DNA of 52,622 nt from Promicromonospora citrea (GCF_013004695.1 NZ_JABEMG010000014.1:1-52622); one strand, 5' to 3'. Counted from the stretch's first letter, positions 41,357-49,885 are shown. Numbers and translations: made by a program. The notes: generated by a model from the sequence alone, not told the origin.

Positions 41357-42106
41357 ATGAACGACCACCACGTGCACGGGGACACCGGGCACGAGATCGA
41401 CACCACGGCGATCAACGAGGGCATCCGGTACACGATGTTCTCGGTCTTCTCCGTCACCGAGACGCTCCCGGCCGACGACGCCGAGCGCAAGGCCCTCGTG
41501 GCCGACGCCGAGGCAGCCGTCGGCGGCGGCTCCGACCCGGCGGCGTCGTCGGGGGACCTCGTGACCCGTGGCTGGTACGACGTCGGCGGCCTGCGCTCCG
41601 ACGCCGACCTCATGCTGTGGACCCACGGCCCGTCGATCGAGTCGGTGCAGGGCGCCTACCAGCGACTGCGTGCCTCCGTGCTGGGCCGGTCGCTCGAGCC
41701 GGTGTGGTCGGTCGCCGCGCTGCACCGCCCCGCGGAGTTCAACCGCGGGCACGTGCCGGCGTTCCTGGCGGGCGAGGCGCCGCGTGACTACCTGTGCGTC
41801 TACCCGTTCGTCCGCTCGTACGACTGGTACCTCCTGCCCGACGACGAGCGCCGCACCATGCTGCGCGACCACGGCATGGCGGCGGCCGGCTACAAGGACG
41901 TGCGCGCCAACACCGTCTCGGCGTTCGCGCTCGGGGACTACGAGTGGGTCCTGGCCTTCGAGGCCGACGAGTTGCACCGCATCGTCGACCTCATGCGCGA
42001 CCTGCGGGCCACCGAGGCGCGCAGGCACGTGCGCGAGGAGATCCCGTTCTTCACGGGCCCGCGCACGACGCTCGCCGACTGGTCGGACCGCCAGCCCCTG
42101 AGCTGA
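41357..42106 (+). CDS. hemQ: coproheme decarboxylase HemQ/ChdC
   Basis: 249 aa, chlorite-dismutase family. It oxidatively decarboxylates coproheme III to haem b, directly after ferrochelatase. The dimeric ferredoxin-like fold is seen in [17 protein letters not shown] and [100 protein letters not shown] is the haem-binding half typical of actinobacterial HemQ. The start follows AGAGG. Transcription probably comes from the hemH promoter. Confidence 0.96.
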   Translation: MNDHHVHGDTGHEIDTTAINEGIRYTMFSVFSVTETLPADDAERKALVADAEAAVGGGSDPAASSGDLVTRGWYDVGGLRSDADLMLWTHGPSIESVQGAYQRLRASVLGRSLEPVWSVAALHRPAEFNRGHVPAFLAGEAPRDYLCVYPFVRSYDWYLLPDDERRTMLRDHGMAAAGYKDVRANTVSAFALGDYEWVLAFEADELHRIVDLMRDLRATEARRHVREEIPFFTGPRTTLADWSDRQPLS

Positions 42107-42117
42107 CCCGCCGAGAC

Positions 42118-42241
42118 GCCGAGGTAGTCACAGGGCGAGGTAGTCATGGGGCGAGGTAGTCACAGGGCGAGGTAGTCACACAGCGCGTGCGCTCCGTGAC
42201 TACTTCGCCCCATGACTACCTCGCCCCATGACTACCTCGGC
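42118..42241. repeat. phased 10-mer hairpin array between hemQ and prmC-like gene
   Basis: GAGGTAGTCA occurs four times on the left (42121, 42137, 42153, 42169), each followed by a 6-base spacer (CAGGGC or TGGGGC), giving a 16-bp period. Three inverted copies (TGACTACYTC at 42197, 42213, 42229) follow after an 18-base centre, with spacer GCCCCA. Outer edges are CGCCGAG and CTCGGCG. The final copy supplies the AGG-TAG end of the prmC-like gene. No T-run. Confidence 0.9.
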
Positions 42242-43089
42242 GGGGGCGGCGGGAGGGTGCCGGCCAGGGCCGTGGCGCCCAGGTCGTCGTCCTCGAGGAC
42301 GACGGGCGTCAGGCCCGCGGCCCGCACGTGCGCGACGGCGGCGCTCACCTGGGACCCGCCCGTCTCGACGAGCAGGTGCCCGCCCGGGCGCAGCAGCGTC
42401 GAGGCCAGGTCGAACACGCGGCGCAGGATCGCCAGGCCGTCGTCCCCGCCGTCGAGGGCGGTGTGCGGCTCGTGGTCGCGGGCCTCGGGCGGCATGGTGG
42501 CGATGGCCTCGGTGGGCACGTAGGGCGCGTTGGCGACGACGACGTCGACCCGCCCCCACAGGCGCGCGGGCAACGGCTCGGCGAGGTCGCCGACGGAGGC
42601 CGACGCCGTGAGCCGGCCGTGTCGCGGGGCGCCGGCGCCGCCCTCGGAGGCCAGCGCCGCCAGGTTCTCCCGCGCGCAGGCCACGGCGGCGGGGTCGAGG
42701 TCGGCGGCGCGCAGCTCGACGTCGTGCCCCGCGGCCAGGAGCCGGGCCGCGACCGCGCCGCCGAGCGCGCCGCAGCCGCAGCAGAGGTCCACGAGGAGCA
42801 CGGGGCCCGCGGTCGCCGCAGCCCGGCCGGCCAGGGCTCGCTCCGCCGCCTCCCGGACCAGCAGCTCCGACCGCTGCCGGGGCACGAACACCCCGGGCGC
42901 CACGGCCCAGCGCCTGCCGTCCAGCTCGGCCCAGCCCACGAGGTGCTCCAGCGGCAGCCCGGAGACCCGGCCGGCGGTCAGCTCCTCGAGGCGGTCGGCG
43001 TCGCCGTCGGCGGCCTCGGTGAGGATGCGCGCCTCGTCCTCGGCGAAGACGCACCCGGCGGCCCGCAGCCGCGCGACGAGTTCGGTCAC
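42232..43089 (-). CDS. PrmC-related N5-glutamine methyltransferase (NAPY variant)
   Basis: 285 aa. Resembles HemK/PrmC, which methylates the GGQ glutamine of release factors: an N-terminal helical domain, PLEHLVGWAELDGRRWAVAPGVFVPRQRSELLV, SAM motif LLVDLCCGCGALGGAV and VDVVVANAPYVPTEAIATMPPEARDHEPHTALDGGDDGL. The catalytic NPPY is NAPY, as in the actinobacterial PrmC-related group (TIGR03704 as I recall) whose substrate is unknown. A canonical PrmC is expected elsewhere. It ends in PPPPPR, with the stop inside the hairpin array. Confidence 0.88.
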   Translation of the reverse strand: MTELVARLRAAGCVFAEDEARILTEAADGDADRLEELTAGRVSGLPLEHLVGWAELDGRRWAVAPGVFVPRQRSELLVREAAERALAGRAAATAGPVLLVDLCCGCGALGGAVAARLLAAGHDVELRAADLDPAAVACARENLAALASEGGAGAPRHGRLTASASVGDLAEPLPARLWGRVDVVVANAPYVPTEAIATMPPEARDHEPHTALDGGDDGLAILRRVFDLASTLLRPGGHLLVETGGSQVSAAVAHVRAAGLTPVVLEDDDLGATALAGTLPPPPPR

Positions 43090-43110
43090 CCGGGAAGCCT
43101 AGGTCACGCA

Positions 43111-43166
43111 CGAGAACGACCTGGGGTACCGGTCGCGGGCGGAACGGGTACCCCAGGTCGTTCTCG
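43111..43166 (-). repeat. perfect 20-bp hairpin after glutamate dehydrogenase
   Basis: CGAGAACGACCTGGGGTACC (43111-43130) is exactly complementary to 43147-43166, with a 16-base loop. It lies past the stop of the glutamate dehydrogenase gene and before the prmC-like start, so it is between genes of the same direction. It shares the CGAG start of the other long hairpins but not the CGCYGAG edge. Confidence 0.85.
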
Positions 43167-43186
43167 AAGCGGACCTCGCGGACTCG

Positions 43187-44491
43187 TCAGGGGTAGAGGC
43201 CCCGGATCTGGTGGGCCTCGGCGACGCGCTTGACGCCGATCACCAGCGCGGCGTCGCGCAGGGACAGGTTCTCCCGGCGGGCCAGCGCCGAGACCTCGCC
43301 GTACGCCGTGGTCATCCGGTGCTCGAGCTTGTCGGCGATCTCCTGCTCGGTCCACCAGTAGGTCTGGTTGGCCTGGACCCACTCGAAGTACGAGACCACC
43401 ACGCCGCCCGCGTTCGCGAGGACGTCGGGCACCACGGTGACGTCGTTCTTGGCGAGCAGCGCGTCGCCCGCGGCCGTCGTCGGGCCGTTGGCGCCCTCGA
43501 CCACCCAGCGGGCCTTCACGTCGCCCGCCGTCGTCTCGTCGAGCACGCCCTCGATCGCGGCGGGCACGAGCACGTCGACGTCGAGCGCGAGCAGCTCCGT
43601 GTTGGACACGGGGTCGGCGCCGTCGAACCCGACCACCGAGCCCGTGCGCTGCACGTGCTCCATGAGGCGGGGCACGTCGAGGCCGCCGTCGGCCTTGATG
43701 CCGCCGTACTGGTCGCTGACGGCGACCACGCGGGCCCCGCGCTCGGCGAAGATCGCCGCGGCGTGCGAGCCCACCTTGCCGAAGCCCTGGACGGCCACGG
43801 ACACGGCGTCGAGCGGCACGCCCGCCTCGGCGAGGGCGGCGCTCGTGACGTGCACGATGCCGGCCGACGTCGCGGTGCCGCGACCCAGCGACCCGCCGAC
43901 GGCGAGCGGCTTGCCGGTCACGACGGCCGGGATGGTGTACCCGCGGTTGACCGAGTAGGTGTCCATCACCCAGGCCATGGTCTGGGCGTCGGTGCCCATG
44001 TCCGGGGCCATGATGTCGGTGTCCGGGCCGATCATCGGCATGATCTCCGACGTGTAGCGCCGGGTCACGCGCTCGAGCTCGGACTGCGAGTAGCCGCGGG
44101 GGTCGATCGCGACGCCGCCCTTGGCGCCGCCGTACGGCAGGTTCACCACCGCGCACTTCCAGGTCATCCACATGGCCAGCGCGCGCACCTCGTCGACGTC
44201 GACGGAGGGGTGGTAGCGCAGGCCGCCCTTGCCCGGGCCGAGGCTGACGTTGTGCTGCACGCGGAAGCCGTGGAACAGCACGGTCTCGCCGGTGTCGCGG
44301 CGCAGCGGCACCGCGACGTGGATCTCACGGCGGGGGGTCGCCAGCATGCGGTGCAGCCCCTCGTCGTAGCCGAGGATCTCGGCGGCGGTGGCGAGCTGCG
44401 CGTGCGCGGTGGCGAGCGCGGAACCCTCCTGGGGCGTGTCGGACGGGGCGAAGCTGGGTGCAGGGGGTACTGACGTCGTTGTCGTCGTCAC
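43187..44491 (-). CDS. glutamate dehydrogenase (Glu/Leu/Phe/Val family)
   Basis: 434 aa. Interconverts glutamate and 2-oxoglutarate plus ammonia; the hexameric size class suggests an NAD-type catabolic or dual enzyme. The catalytic segment reads VQHNVSLGPGKGGLRYHP and VVNLPYGGAKGGVAIDPR with the active lysine; PDMGTDAQTMAWVMDTYS and the Rossmann motif VAVQGFGKVGSHAA follow, then VVEGANGPTT and ANAGGVVVSYFEWVQ. A Thr/Pro-rich N-terminus of about 25 residues is disordered. The start is GTG with GGAGGA. A strong dyad lies about 80-110 bases upstream. Confidence 0.96.
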   Translation of the reverse strand: MTTTTTSVPPAPSFAPSDTPQEGSALATAHAQLATAAEILGYDEGLHRMLATPRREIHVAVPLRRDTGETVLFHGFRVQHNVSLGPGKGGLRYHPSVDVDEVRALAMWMTWKCAVVNLPYGGAKGGVAIDPRGYSQSELERVTRRYTSEIMPMIGPDTDIMAPDMGTDAQTMAWVMDTYSVNRGYTIPAVVTGKPLAVGGSLGRGTATSAGIVHVTSAALAEAGVPLDAVSVAVQGFGKVGSHAAAIFAERGARVVAVSDQYGGIKADGGLDVPRLMEHVQRTGSVVGFDGADPVSNTELLALDVDVLVPAAIEGVLDETTAGDVKARWVVEGANGPTTAAGDALLAKNDVTVVPDVLANAGGVVVSYFEWVQANQTYWWTEQEIADKLEHRMTTAYGEVSALARRENLSLRDAALVIGVKRVAEAHQIRGLYP

Positions 44492-44571
44492 GTGGGTCCT
44501 CCGGGGAGAACGGCGCCTGCCCGGTTGCGGGCAGGGGCGCGGGTTGCGCGGCGCGGGGTTTGCGCCTCGGC

Positions 44572-44600
44572 ATCAACCGTATCGCTTCGATGCGGGTGAT
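44572..44600. promoter_or_regulatory. dyad upstream of glutamate dehydrogenase
   Basis: ATCAACCGTATCG and CGATGCGGGTGAT face each other around CTT, matching at 11 of 13 positions. Its place about 80-110 bases before the start suggests an operator. It does not look like a GlnR box. Confidence 0.5.
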
Positions 44601-44684
44601 TGCCCGACGGCGGTGTGTGCGACCGGAGAACTTCCGGTGAGCGAGCGTGTCCGGCGTGCGGGTGGCGTCGGCACGGCCCGCGTG

Positions 44685-44717
44685 CGGGCCCCCGCGACCG
44701 GTGGTCGCGGAGGCCCG
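44685..44717 (-). terminator. terminator after bioY
   Basis: CGGGCC-c-CCGCGACC pairs with GGTCGCGG-a-GGCCCG around a 3-base loop, with one mismatch, shortly after the bioY stop. Confidence 0.75.
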
Positions 44718-44730
44718 GGGCGTGGTGCGC

Positions 44731-45339
44731 TCAGTCCTTGTCCGCGCCGGTCAGCCGCCAGGCGCCAGGCAGCATGACGCCGGCGAGCACGGCCTTGATC
44801 GCGTCGCCGGCGAGGAAGACGACGGCACCCGCCATGAGGGCCTCGCCCGCACCCATGCCGGTGGTGACGGCGAGCCACGGCACGCCGACGGCGTAGATCG
44901 TGGCCGTGCCCGCCGCGAAGGCGAGGACCGTGCCGAGCACGCCGCGGTCGAGGCCCCGGCGGGCGAGCGCGCCCACGACGAGGCTCGCCAGGACGAACCC
45001 GACGATGTAGCCGCCCGAGGCGCCGAACACGACCTCGACGCCGGACGCACCGCCGGTGAAGACGGGCAGGCCGACCAGCCCGACGGTCAGGTACAGGGCC
45101 TGGGCGAGCGCGCCGCGCACCGGGCCGATCGCGGCGGCACCGAGCAGGACGGCGAAGGTCTGGCCGGTCACCGGCACCGGCAGGCCGGGGATCGGGACGC
45201 GGAGCTGGGCCGCCAGGGCGGTGAGCGCGGCGACGCCCACGACGAGCGCGACGTCGCGCGCGACGGTGCCGGGCAGGAGGTCGGCCAGCACGCGGCGCGG
45301 GTTGGAGCGCGGGACCAGAGGGAACGCGAGGGTCGTCAT
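44731..45339 (-). CDS. bioY: biotin transporter BioY (ECF substrate-binding component)
   Basis: 202 aa, six helices. The S-component that binds biotin in ECF-type importers. Marks: ALAAQLRVPIPGLPVPVTGQTFAVLLGAAAIGPVRGALAQALYLTVGLVGLPVFTGGASG, EVVFGASGGYIVGFVLASLVVG and VFLAGDAIKAVLAGVMLPG. No BioM or BioN gene adjoins, so it either uses shared ECF modules encoded elsewhere or works alone, as some BioY proteins do. An inverted repeat lies in the upstream gap. Confidence 0.95.
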   Translation of the reverse strand: MTTLAFPLVPRSNPRRVLADLLPGTVARDVALVVGVAALTALAAQLRVPIPGLPVPVTGQTFAVLLGAAAIGPVRGALAQALYLTVGLVGLPVFTGGASGVEVVFGASGGYIVGFVLASLVVGALARRGLDRGVLGTVLAFAAGTATIYAVGVPWLAVTTGMGAGEALMAGAVVFLAGDAIKAVLAGVMLPGAWRLTGADKD

Positions 45340-45401
45340 ACCGTCGAGGCTAGGCGGCCGGGGGGCGCGGCGTCGTGGTCCCGCCCCGCCTGCGATGCCC
45401 C

Positions 45402-45434
45402 ACGTTCGTTGTGGGGATCCGTCAACGAAACGTT
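45402..45434. promoter_or_regulatory. inverted repeat between bioY and the AraC gene
   Basis: ACGTTCGTTG and CAACGAAACGTT pair with one bulged base around an 11-base centre. It may end the AraC transcript or act as a bioY operator, since it lies 60-95 bases before the bioY start. TTGACG within it could be a bioY -35. It does not match the BioQ site that I remember. Confidence 0.45.
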
Positions 45435-45441
45435 CCCTGGC

Positions 45442-46206
45442 TCACGGCCGTCGGGAGCGGGCCCGGAACGACGACGGCGTCTCGCCGGTCAGCCGCGCGA
45501 ACGTGCGGGTGAACGACGACTGGTCGTAGAACCCGGCCGCCGCGGCGACGTCGGCGAGCGGGACGGTGCTCGTGGTGAGCAGGTGGGCCGCGCGGTCGAC
45601 CCGCAGCCGCAGCACGAGCTGGCGCGGCGAGAGGCCGAACACGCGCCGCACACGCCGGTCGAGCGACGCGGGCGCGCAGCCGGCCAGTGCGGCGAGGTCG
45701 GCCACCGAGGGGACCTCCCCGCGATCGAGCAGCTCCTCGACCTGCGTGCGCAGGCGGGCCATGGCCTGGATCGTCGCGTCGTCGGCGTCACCGGAGCGCA
45801 GGTCCTGCGACACGGACACGAGGCCCACGTACGTGCCCGACTCGTCGTGCAGAGGCAGCTTGGACGTGAGGAACCAGCCCGGCGCGCCGCCCACGTGCCG
45901 GATCAGCTCGAGCTCGCCGCGCAGCGGCCGGTCGGTGGTGCGCACCAGCGCGTCCTGGCTCTCGTAGCGCTCGGCCAGCTCGGGCACGAACAGGTCGGCC
46001 GCCCGCTTGCCGATGACGTCCCGCCGCGACCGCTCGCGCGTGCGCCCCACGAACACCTGGTTGACGACGACGTAGCGGCCGTCGGCGTCCTTGGCGCAGA
46101 ACATGACGCCGGACAGCTCGTCCATGAGGGCGACCATGGCGGGGTTCAGCGCTGCCAGCAGGGCCGTCGCCTCCGGCCGAGCCGCGCCGTTCGACGGGGT
46201 GCTCAT
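45442..46206 (-). CDS. PAS-AraC transcriptional regulator, likely of putA
   Basis: 254 aa. A PAS sensor domain occupies about residues 15-135 (MVALMDELSGVMFCAKDADGRYVVVNQVFVGRTRERSRRDVIGKRAADLF), followed by an AraC HTH pair (VADLAALAGCAPASLDRRVRRVFGLSPRQLVLRLRVDRAAHLL...LADVAAAAGFYDQSSFTRTFARLTGETPSSFR). It is divergent from putA, and PAS-AraC proteins beside putA are a familiar actinobacterial arrangement, so control of proline use is likely. The start is the ATG at MSTPSNGA; MRGA four codons earlier is possible. Confidence 0.92.
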   Translation of the reverse strand: MSTPSNGAARPEATALLAALNPAMVALMDELSGVMFCAKDADGRYVVVNQVFVGRTRERSRRDVIGKRAADLFVPELAERYESQDALVRTTDRPLRGELELIRHVGGAPGWFLTSKLPLHDESGTYVGLVSVSQDLRSGDADDATIQAMARLRTQVEELLDRGEVPSVADLAALAGCAPASLDRRVRRVFGLSPRQLVLRLRVDRAAHLLTTSTVPLADVAAAAGFYDQSSFTRTFARLTGETPSSFRARSRRP

Positions 46207-46270
46207 CGCACCCCGCATGCTACGCGGGCCACGGCGGCCCGCTTGGCGAAAACCGCTGCGGATCGCGAGC

Positions 46271-46297
46271 GATGCCGCCAATACATCGGTCGGCATC
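46271..46297. promoter_or_regulatory. dyad upstream of putA
   Basis: GATGCCG and CGGCATC are perfect inverted arms separated by 13 bases, ending 19 bases before the putA start. It is a candidate site for the divergent PAS-AraC regulator. Confidence 0.45.
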
Positions 46298-46315
46298 CGG
46301 GTGCACCCTGGAGAC

Positions 46316-49300
46316 ATGAAGACCTCTGCCCGGCGCGACAGCGCCGCACCTGCCGACGTCCCGACCGGGGGCGCAGGCGCACCGGACACCGCTGGTCCCG
46401 CTCCGACCGAGCAGACCGGTGGTCCGACCGCCGTGCCCACCGCTGAGCCCACCGACGTGCCCACCGCTGACAGCCTGGTCGAGGACGCCGTCGCCCTCGC
46501 CCGGACCTGGATCGGAGCCGCCACCGGACCCGCCACCACCGAGAGCGGCGCGTCCGGTGCGGGGAGCCGGACCGACAAGGCTGTCGCCCGCGCCTCCGCC
46601 GCCCTCGGCGCCCTCGTCTCCGACCCCGCGGGCCTCGAGCTCGCCGTCGGCTTCGTCGACGACGTCGCCCGCCCGCAGGACGCGCGCGTCGCCGCCAAGG
46701 CCCTGGCCCGCCTGGGCAGGAAAGCGGGCGACGCCTCGTTCCTCAGCGCGACCGACCGCGCCCTCTTCCGCGCCGGTGCGCTCGCCGCCCCGGTGCTCCC
46801 CGGCGTCGTGGTCCCCGCGGCGCGCGCCCGGCTGCGCCAGCTCGTCGGGCACCTCGTCGCCGACGCCGGCCCCGGCCTCACGGCCCACCTCGCGCGCACG
46901 CGGGCCGAGGGCTACACCCTCAACGTCAACCTCCTCGGCGAGGCCGTGCTCGGCACGGACGAGGCCGCCGCGCGCCTGGCGCGCACCGTCGCGCTCGTCG
47001 AGCGGCCCGACGTCGACTACGTGTCGGTCAAGGTGTCCAGCGTCGCCGCCCAGCTCGTCACGTGGGACCTCGACGGCTCGCGGGAGCGCGTCGTCGAGCA
47101 GCTCCTGCCGCTGTACCGCGCCGCGCGCGACCACGGGGTCTTCCTCAACCTCGACATGGAGGAGTACCGCGACCTCGCGCTGACCACCGCGGTGTTCCAG
47201 GACATCCTGGGCCGCGAGGAGTTCCGCGACCTCGAGGCCGGCATCGTGCTGCAGGCCTACCTGCCCGACGCGCTGGGCGCGCTGGACGAGCTCACCGCGT
47301 TCGCCGCCCGCCGCGTCGACGACGGCGGGGCCCGCATCAAGGTGCGCGTGGTCAAGGGCGCGAACCTCGCGATGGAGCACGTCGAGGCGGCGCTGCACGG
47401 CTGGCCGCAGGCCCCGTACACCAGCAAGGCCGACGTCGACGCCAACTACGTGCGTCTGCTCGACCACGCCTTGCGTCCCGAGCGGACCCGCGCCGTGCGC
47501 ATCGGTGCCGCGTCGCACAACCTGTTCCACGTGGCGCTCGCGATCCTGCTCGGCCGGGCGCGCGGCGTCTCCGAGGGGCTCGACGTCGAGATGCTGCAGG
47601 GCATGGCGCCCGCCGAGGCCGCGGCCGTCCGCGACGAGGTCGCCACGGACGACGGCCGCGTCGTCCTCTACACGCCGGTCGTGCGCGACGAGGACTTCGA
47701 CGTCGCGATCTCCTACCTGGTGCGCCGCCTCGAGGAGAACGCCGCGGAGCAGAACTTCCTGCACGCCGCGTTCGCCCCGGCGTCCGACGCGCCGACGTCG
47801 GCCATGGACCGCCAGGAGGCCGCGTTCCGCGCCTCGGTGGAGCACGGCGTGCGCTACACGGCCGAGGACGTCACCCCGCGCCGCCGCCCGCGCCCGGCTC
47901 CGGAGCCGGTGACGGGGCCGTTCGAGAACGCTGCCGACACCGACCCCGCCGTCGCGGAGAGCCGTGCGTGGGCACAGCAGGTCACGGGCCCGAGCTCGGG
48001 GTACGTGCCGGTGCTCACGCAGCCGCTGTCGACGACGACGCAGGTCGACGACGTCGTGGCCCGTGCCCACCGCGCCGGCGCCGCGTGGGCCGCCGTCAGC
48101 CCGGCCGACCGCGGACGCGTGCTGCGTGCGGCGGCGCGGCACCTCGAGGCCGCCCGCACCGACCTGGTCGCCGCGGCGGTCCACGAGGCGGGCAAGACGG
48201 TCGCCGAGGCGGACCCCGAGGTCAGCGAGGCCGTCGACTTCGCCGCGTACTACGCGCAGGCGGCCGAGGCGCTCGACCCGGCGTCGGAGGCGTGGGCCGG
48301 TGCCCGGTTCGCGCCCGACGGCGTCACGCTCGTCACGCCGCCGTGGAACTTCCCCGTCGCCATCCCGATCGGCGGTGTGCTCGCGGGGCTCGCGGCCGGG
48401 TCGGCCGTCATCGCCAAGCCCGCGCCGCCCACGCCGCGCTGCCTGGAGATCGCCGTCGAGGCCGTGCACGCGGCGCTCGACGAGGTCGCCCCGCAGATCG
48501 GCCTCGACCCGGCGGTCGCGCGCGGCGTCGCGCAGTACGTCCGCGTGCCCGACGGCGACCTCGGCCGCCACCTCGTCACGCACGAGGGCGTGTCCCGCGT
48601 GATCCTCACGGGCGCCATCGAGACCGCGGAGATGTTCGCGTCGTGGCGGCCGGGGCTGCCGGTGCTCGCCGAGACGTCGGGCAAGAACGCGATCGTCGTC
48701 ACGCCGTCCGCGGACCTCGACCTCGCGGTCGCCGACGTCGTCCGCTCGGCGTTCGGCCACGCGGGGCAGAAGTGCTCCGCCGCGTCGCTGGTCATCCTCG
48801 TCGGCTCGGTGGGCGACCCGCGCACCGCGACCGGCGAGCGGTTCCGGCGCCAGCTCGTGGACGCGGTGTCGTCGCTGGCCGTCGGCCCCGCGACCGACCT
48901 GGCCACCGTCATGGGCCCGCTCACGGAGCCCGCCCAGGGCAAGCTGCTGCGCGCGCTCACCACGCTCGAGGAGGGCGAGAGCTGGCTCGTGCGCCCGCGC
49001 CGGCTCGACGCGGTGGCGCAGGAGGCGGGCCTGGGCACGGGTCGCCTGTGGACGCCCGGCGTGCGCGACGGCGTCCGCCCCGGCTCGTTCTTCCACCTCA
49101 CCGAGTGCTTCGGCCCCGTGCTCGGCATCATGACCGCCCGCACCCTCGACGAGGCGCTCGCGCTGCAGAACGCCGTCGCGTTCGGCCTCACGGGCGGCAT
49201 CCACTCGCTGGACGACGCCGAGGTCGCGCACTGGCTGGAGCGCGTCGAGGTCGGCAACGCCTACGTGAACCGGCACATCACCGGCGCGATCGTGCAGCGG

Positions 49301-49885
49301 CAGTCGTTCGGCGGCTGGAAGGCGTCCGTCGTCGGACCCGGCGCCAAGGCGGGCGGGCCGAACTACGTGGCGCAGCTCGGGAGCTGGTCGGACGCGCCGG
49401 ACGTGCCGTCGCGCGAGACCGACCCGTCGGGCTGGCTCGCGTGGGCCCGCGCCGACGACGCCCGCGCGTGGAGCGCCGAGTTCGCCCAGGAGCACGACCG
49501 CTCCGGGCTCGGCGTCGAGTCCAACGTGTTCCGGTACCGTCCGGTGCCCGGCATCACGGTGCGGGTGGGTAGCGGTGCGCGGGACGTCGAGGTGCAGCGG
49601 GTGCTCGCCGCCGCGGCCCGGGCCGGTGTGCCCGCGACCGTCGTCGGGCCGGAGACCTCCGACGAGGCGTTCGCCGAGGCCGTCGCGGACGGCCGGGTGA
49701 CCGGCCGCATCCGGGTGGTCGGCCGGGCGCAGGGTCTGCGCGACGCCGCGGCCAGCCGGCTCGGCTCGGTCACGGTGCTGGACGGCCCGGTGCTGGCGAG
49801 CGGCCGCCGCGAGCTGCTGACGATGCTGCGCGAGCAGGCCGTCAGCCGCACGATGCACCGCTACGGCCACCTCCGCACCCCCTGA
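46316..49885 (+). CDS. putA: bifunctional proline dehydrogenase / P5C dehydrogenase
   Basis: 1189 aa. Oxidises proline to glutamate in two steps. After a disordered Pro/Thr-rich N-terminus (about 50 residues), the FAD-dependent proline dehydrogenase barrel spans about 90-490 (VDYVSVKVSSVAAQLVTW, RIKVRVVKGANLAMEHVEAALHGWPQAPYTSKADVDANYVRLLDHAL, FEMLQG-like DVEMLQGMA). The aldehyde dehydrogenase spans about 540-1040: LVTPPWNFPVAIPIGG, E786 in LAETSGKNAIVV and catalytic C820 in FGHAGQKCSAAS. The C-terminal part is an additional Rossmann-like region. No N-terminal DNA-binding domain is present, which fits the separate PAS-AraC regulator. Its last 44 bases overlap the opposing LacI gene. Confidence 0.96.
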   Translation: MKTSARRDSAAPADVPTGGAGAPDTAGPAPTEQTGGPTAVPTAEPTDVPTADSLVEDAVALARTWIGAATGPATTESGASGAGSRTDKAVARASAALGALVSDPAGLELAVGFVDDVARPQDARVAAKALARLGRKAGDASFLSATDRALFRAGALAAPVLPGVVVPAARARLRQLVGHLVADAGPGLTAHLARTRAEGYTLNVNLLGEAVLGTDEAAARLARTVALVERPDVDYVSVKVSSVAAQLVTWDLDGSRERVVEQLLPLYRAARDHGVFLNLDMEEYRDLALTTAVFQDILGREEFRDLEAGIVLQAYLPDALGALDELTAFAARRVDDGGARIKVRVVKGANLAMEHVEAALHGWPQAPYTSKADVDANYVRLLDHALRPERTRAVRIGAASHNLFHVALAILLGRARGVSEGLDVEMLQGMAPAEAAAVRDEVATDDGRVVLYTPVVRDEDFDVAISYLVRRLEENAAEQNFLHAAFAPASDAPTSAMDRQEAAFRASVEHGVRYTAEDVTPRRRPRPAPEPVTGPFENAADTDPAVAESRAWAQQVTGPSSGYVPVLTQPLSTTTQVDDVVARAHRAGAAWAAVSPADRGRVLRAAARHLEAARTDLVAAAVHEAGKTVAEADPEVSEAVDFAAYYAQAAEALDPASEAWAGARFAPDGVTLVTPPWNFPVAIPIGGVLAGLAAGSAVIAKPAPPTPRCLEIAVEAVHAALDEVAPQIGLDPAVARGVAQYVRVPDGDLGRHLVTHEGVSRVILTGAIETAEMFASWRPGLPVLAETSGKNAIVVTPSADLDLAVADVVRSAFGHAGQKCSAASLVILVGSVGDPRTATGERFRRQLVDAVSSLAVGPATDLATVMGPLTEPAQGKLLRALTTLEEGESWLVRPRRLDAVAQEAGLGTGRLWTPGVRDGVRPGSFFHLTECFGPVLGIMTARTLDEALALQNAVAFGLTGGIHSLDDAEVAHWLERVEVGNAYVNRHITGAIVQRQSFGGWKASVVGPGAKAGGPNYVAQLGSWSDAPDVPSRETDPSGWLAWARADDARAWSAEFAQEHDRSGLGVESNVFRYRPVPGITVRVGSGARDVEVQRVLAAAARAGVPATVVGPETSDEAFAEAVADGRVTGRIRVVGRAQGLRDAAASRLGSVTVLDGPVLASGRRELLTMLREQAVSRTMHRYGHLRTP

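Noticed and set aside
42118-42241. CRISPR array
   Set aside because: The repeats are only 10 bases, spacers are 6 bases and nearly constant, the right half is inverted, and no cas genes are present.
44492-44730. Biotin or other riboswitch / small gene in the gap between glutamate dehydrogenase and bioY
   Set aside because: The gap lies downstream of bioY, not upstream, and shows only a terminator and one dyad; no riboswitch fold or credible small gene could be supported.
46220-49870. More than 1200-residue open frame opposite putA
   Set aside because: A shadow of the real gene: low complexity in Arg, Gly and His, no motifs, whereas putA has both catalytic domains.
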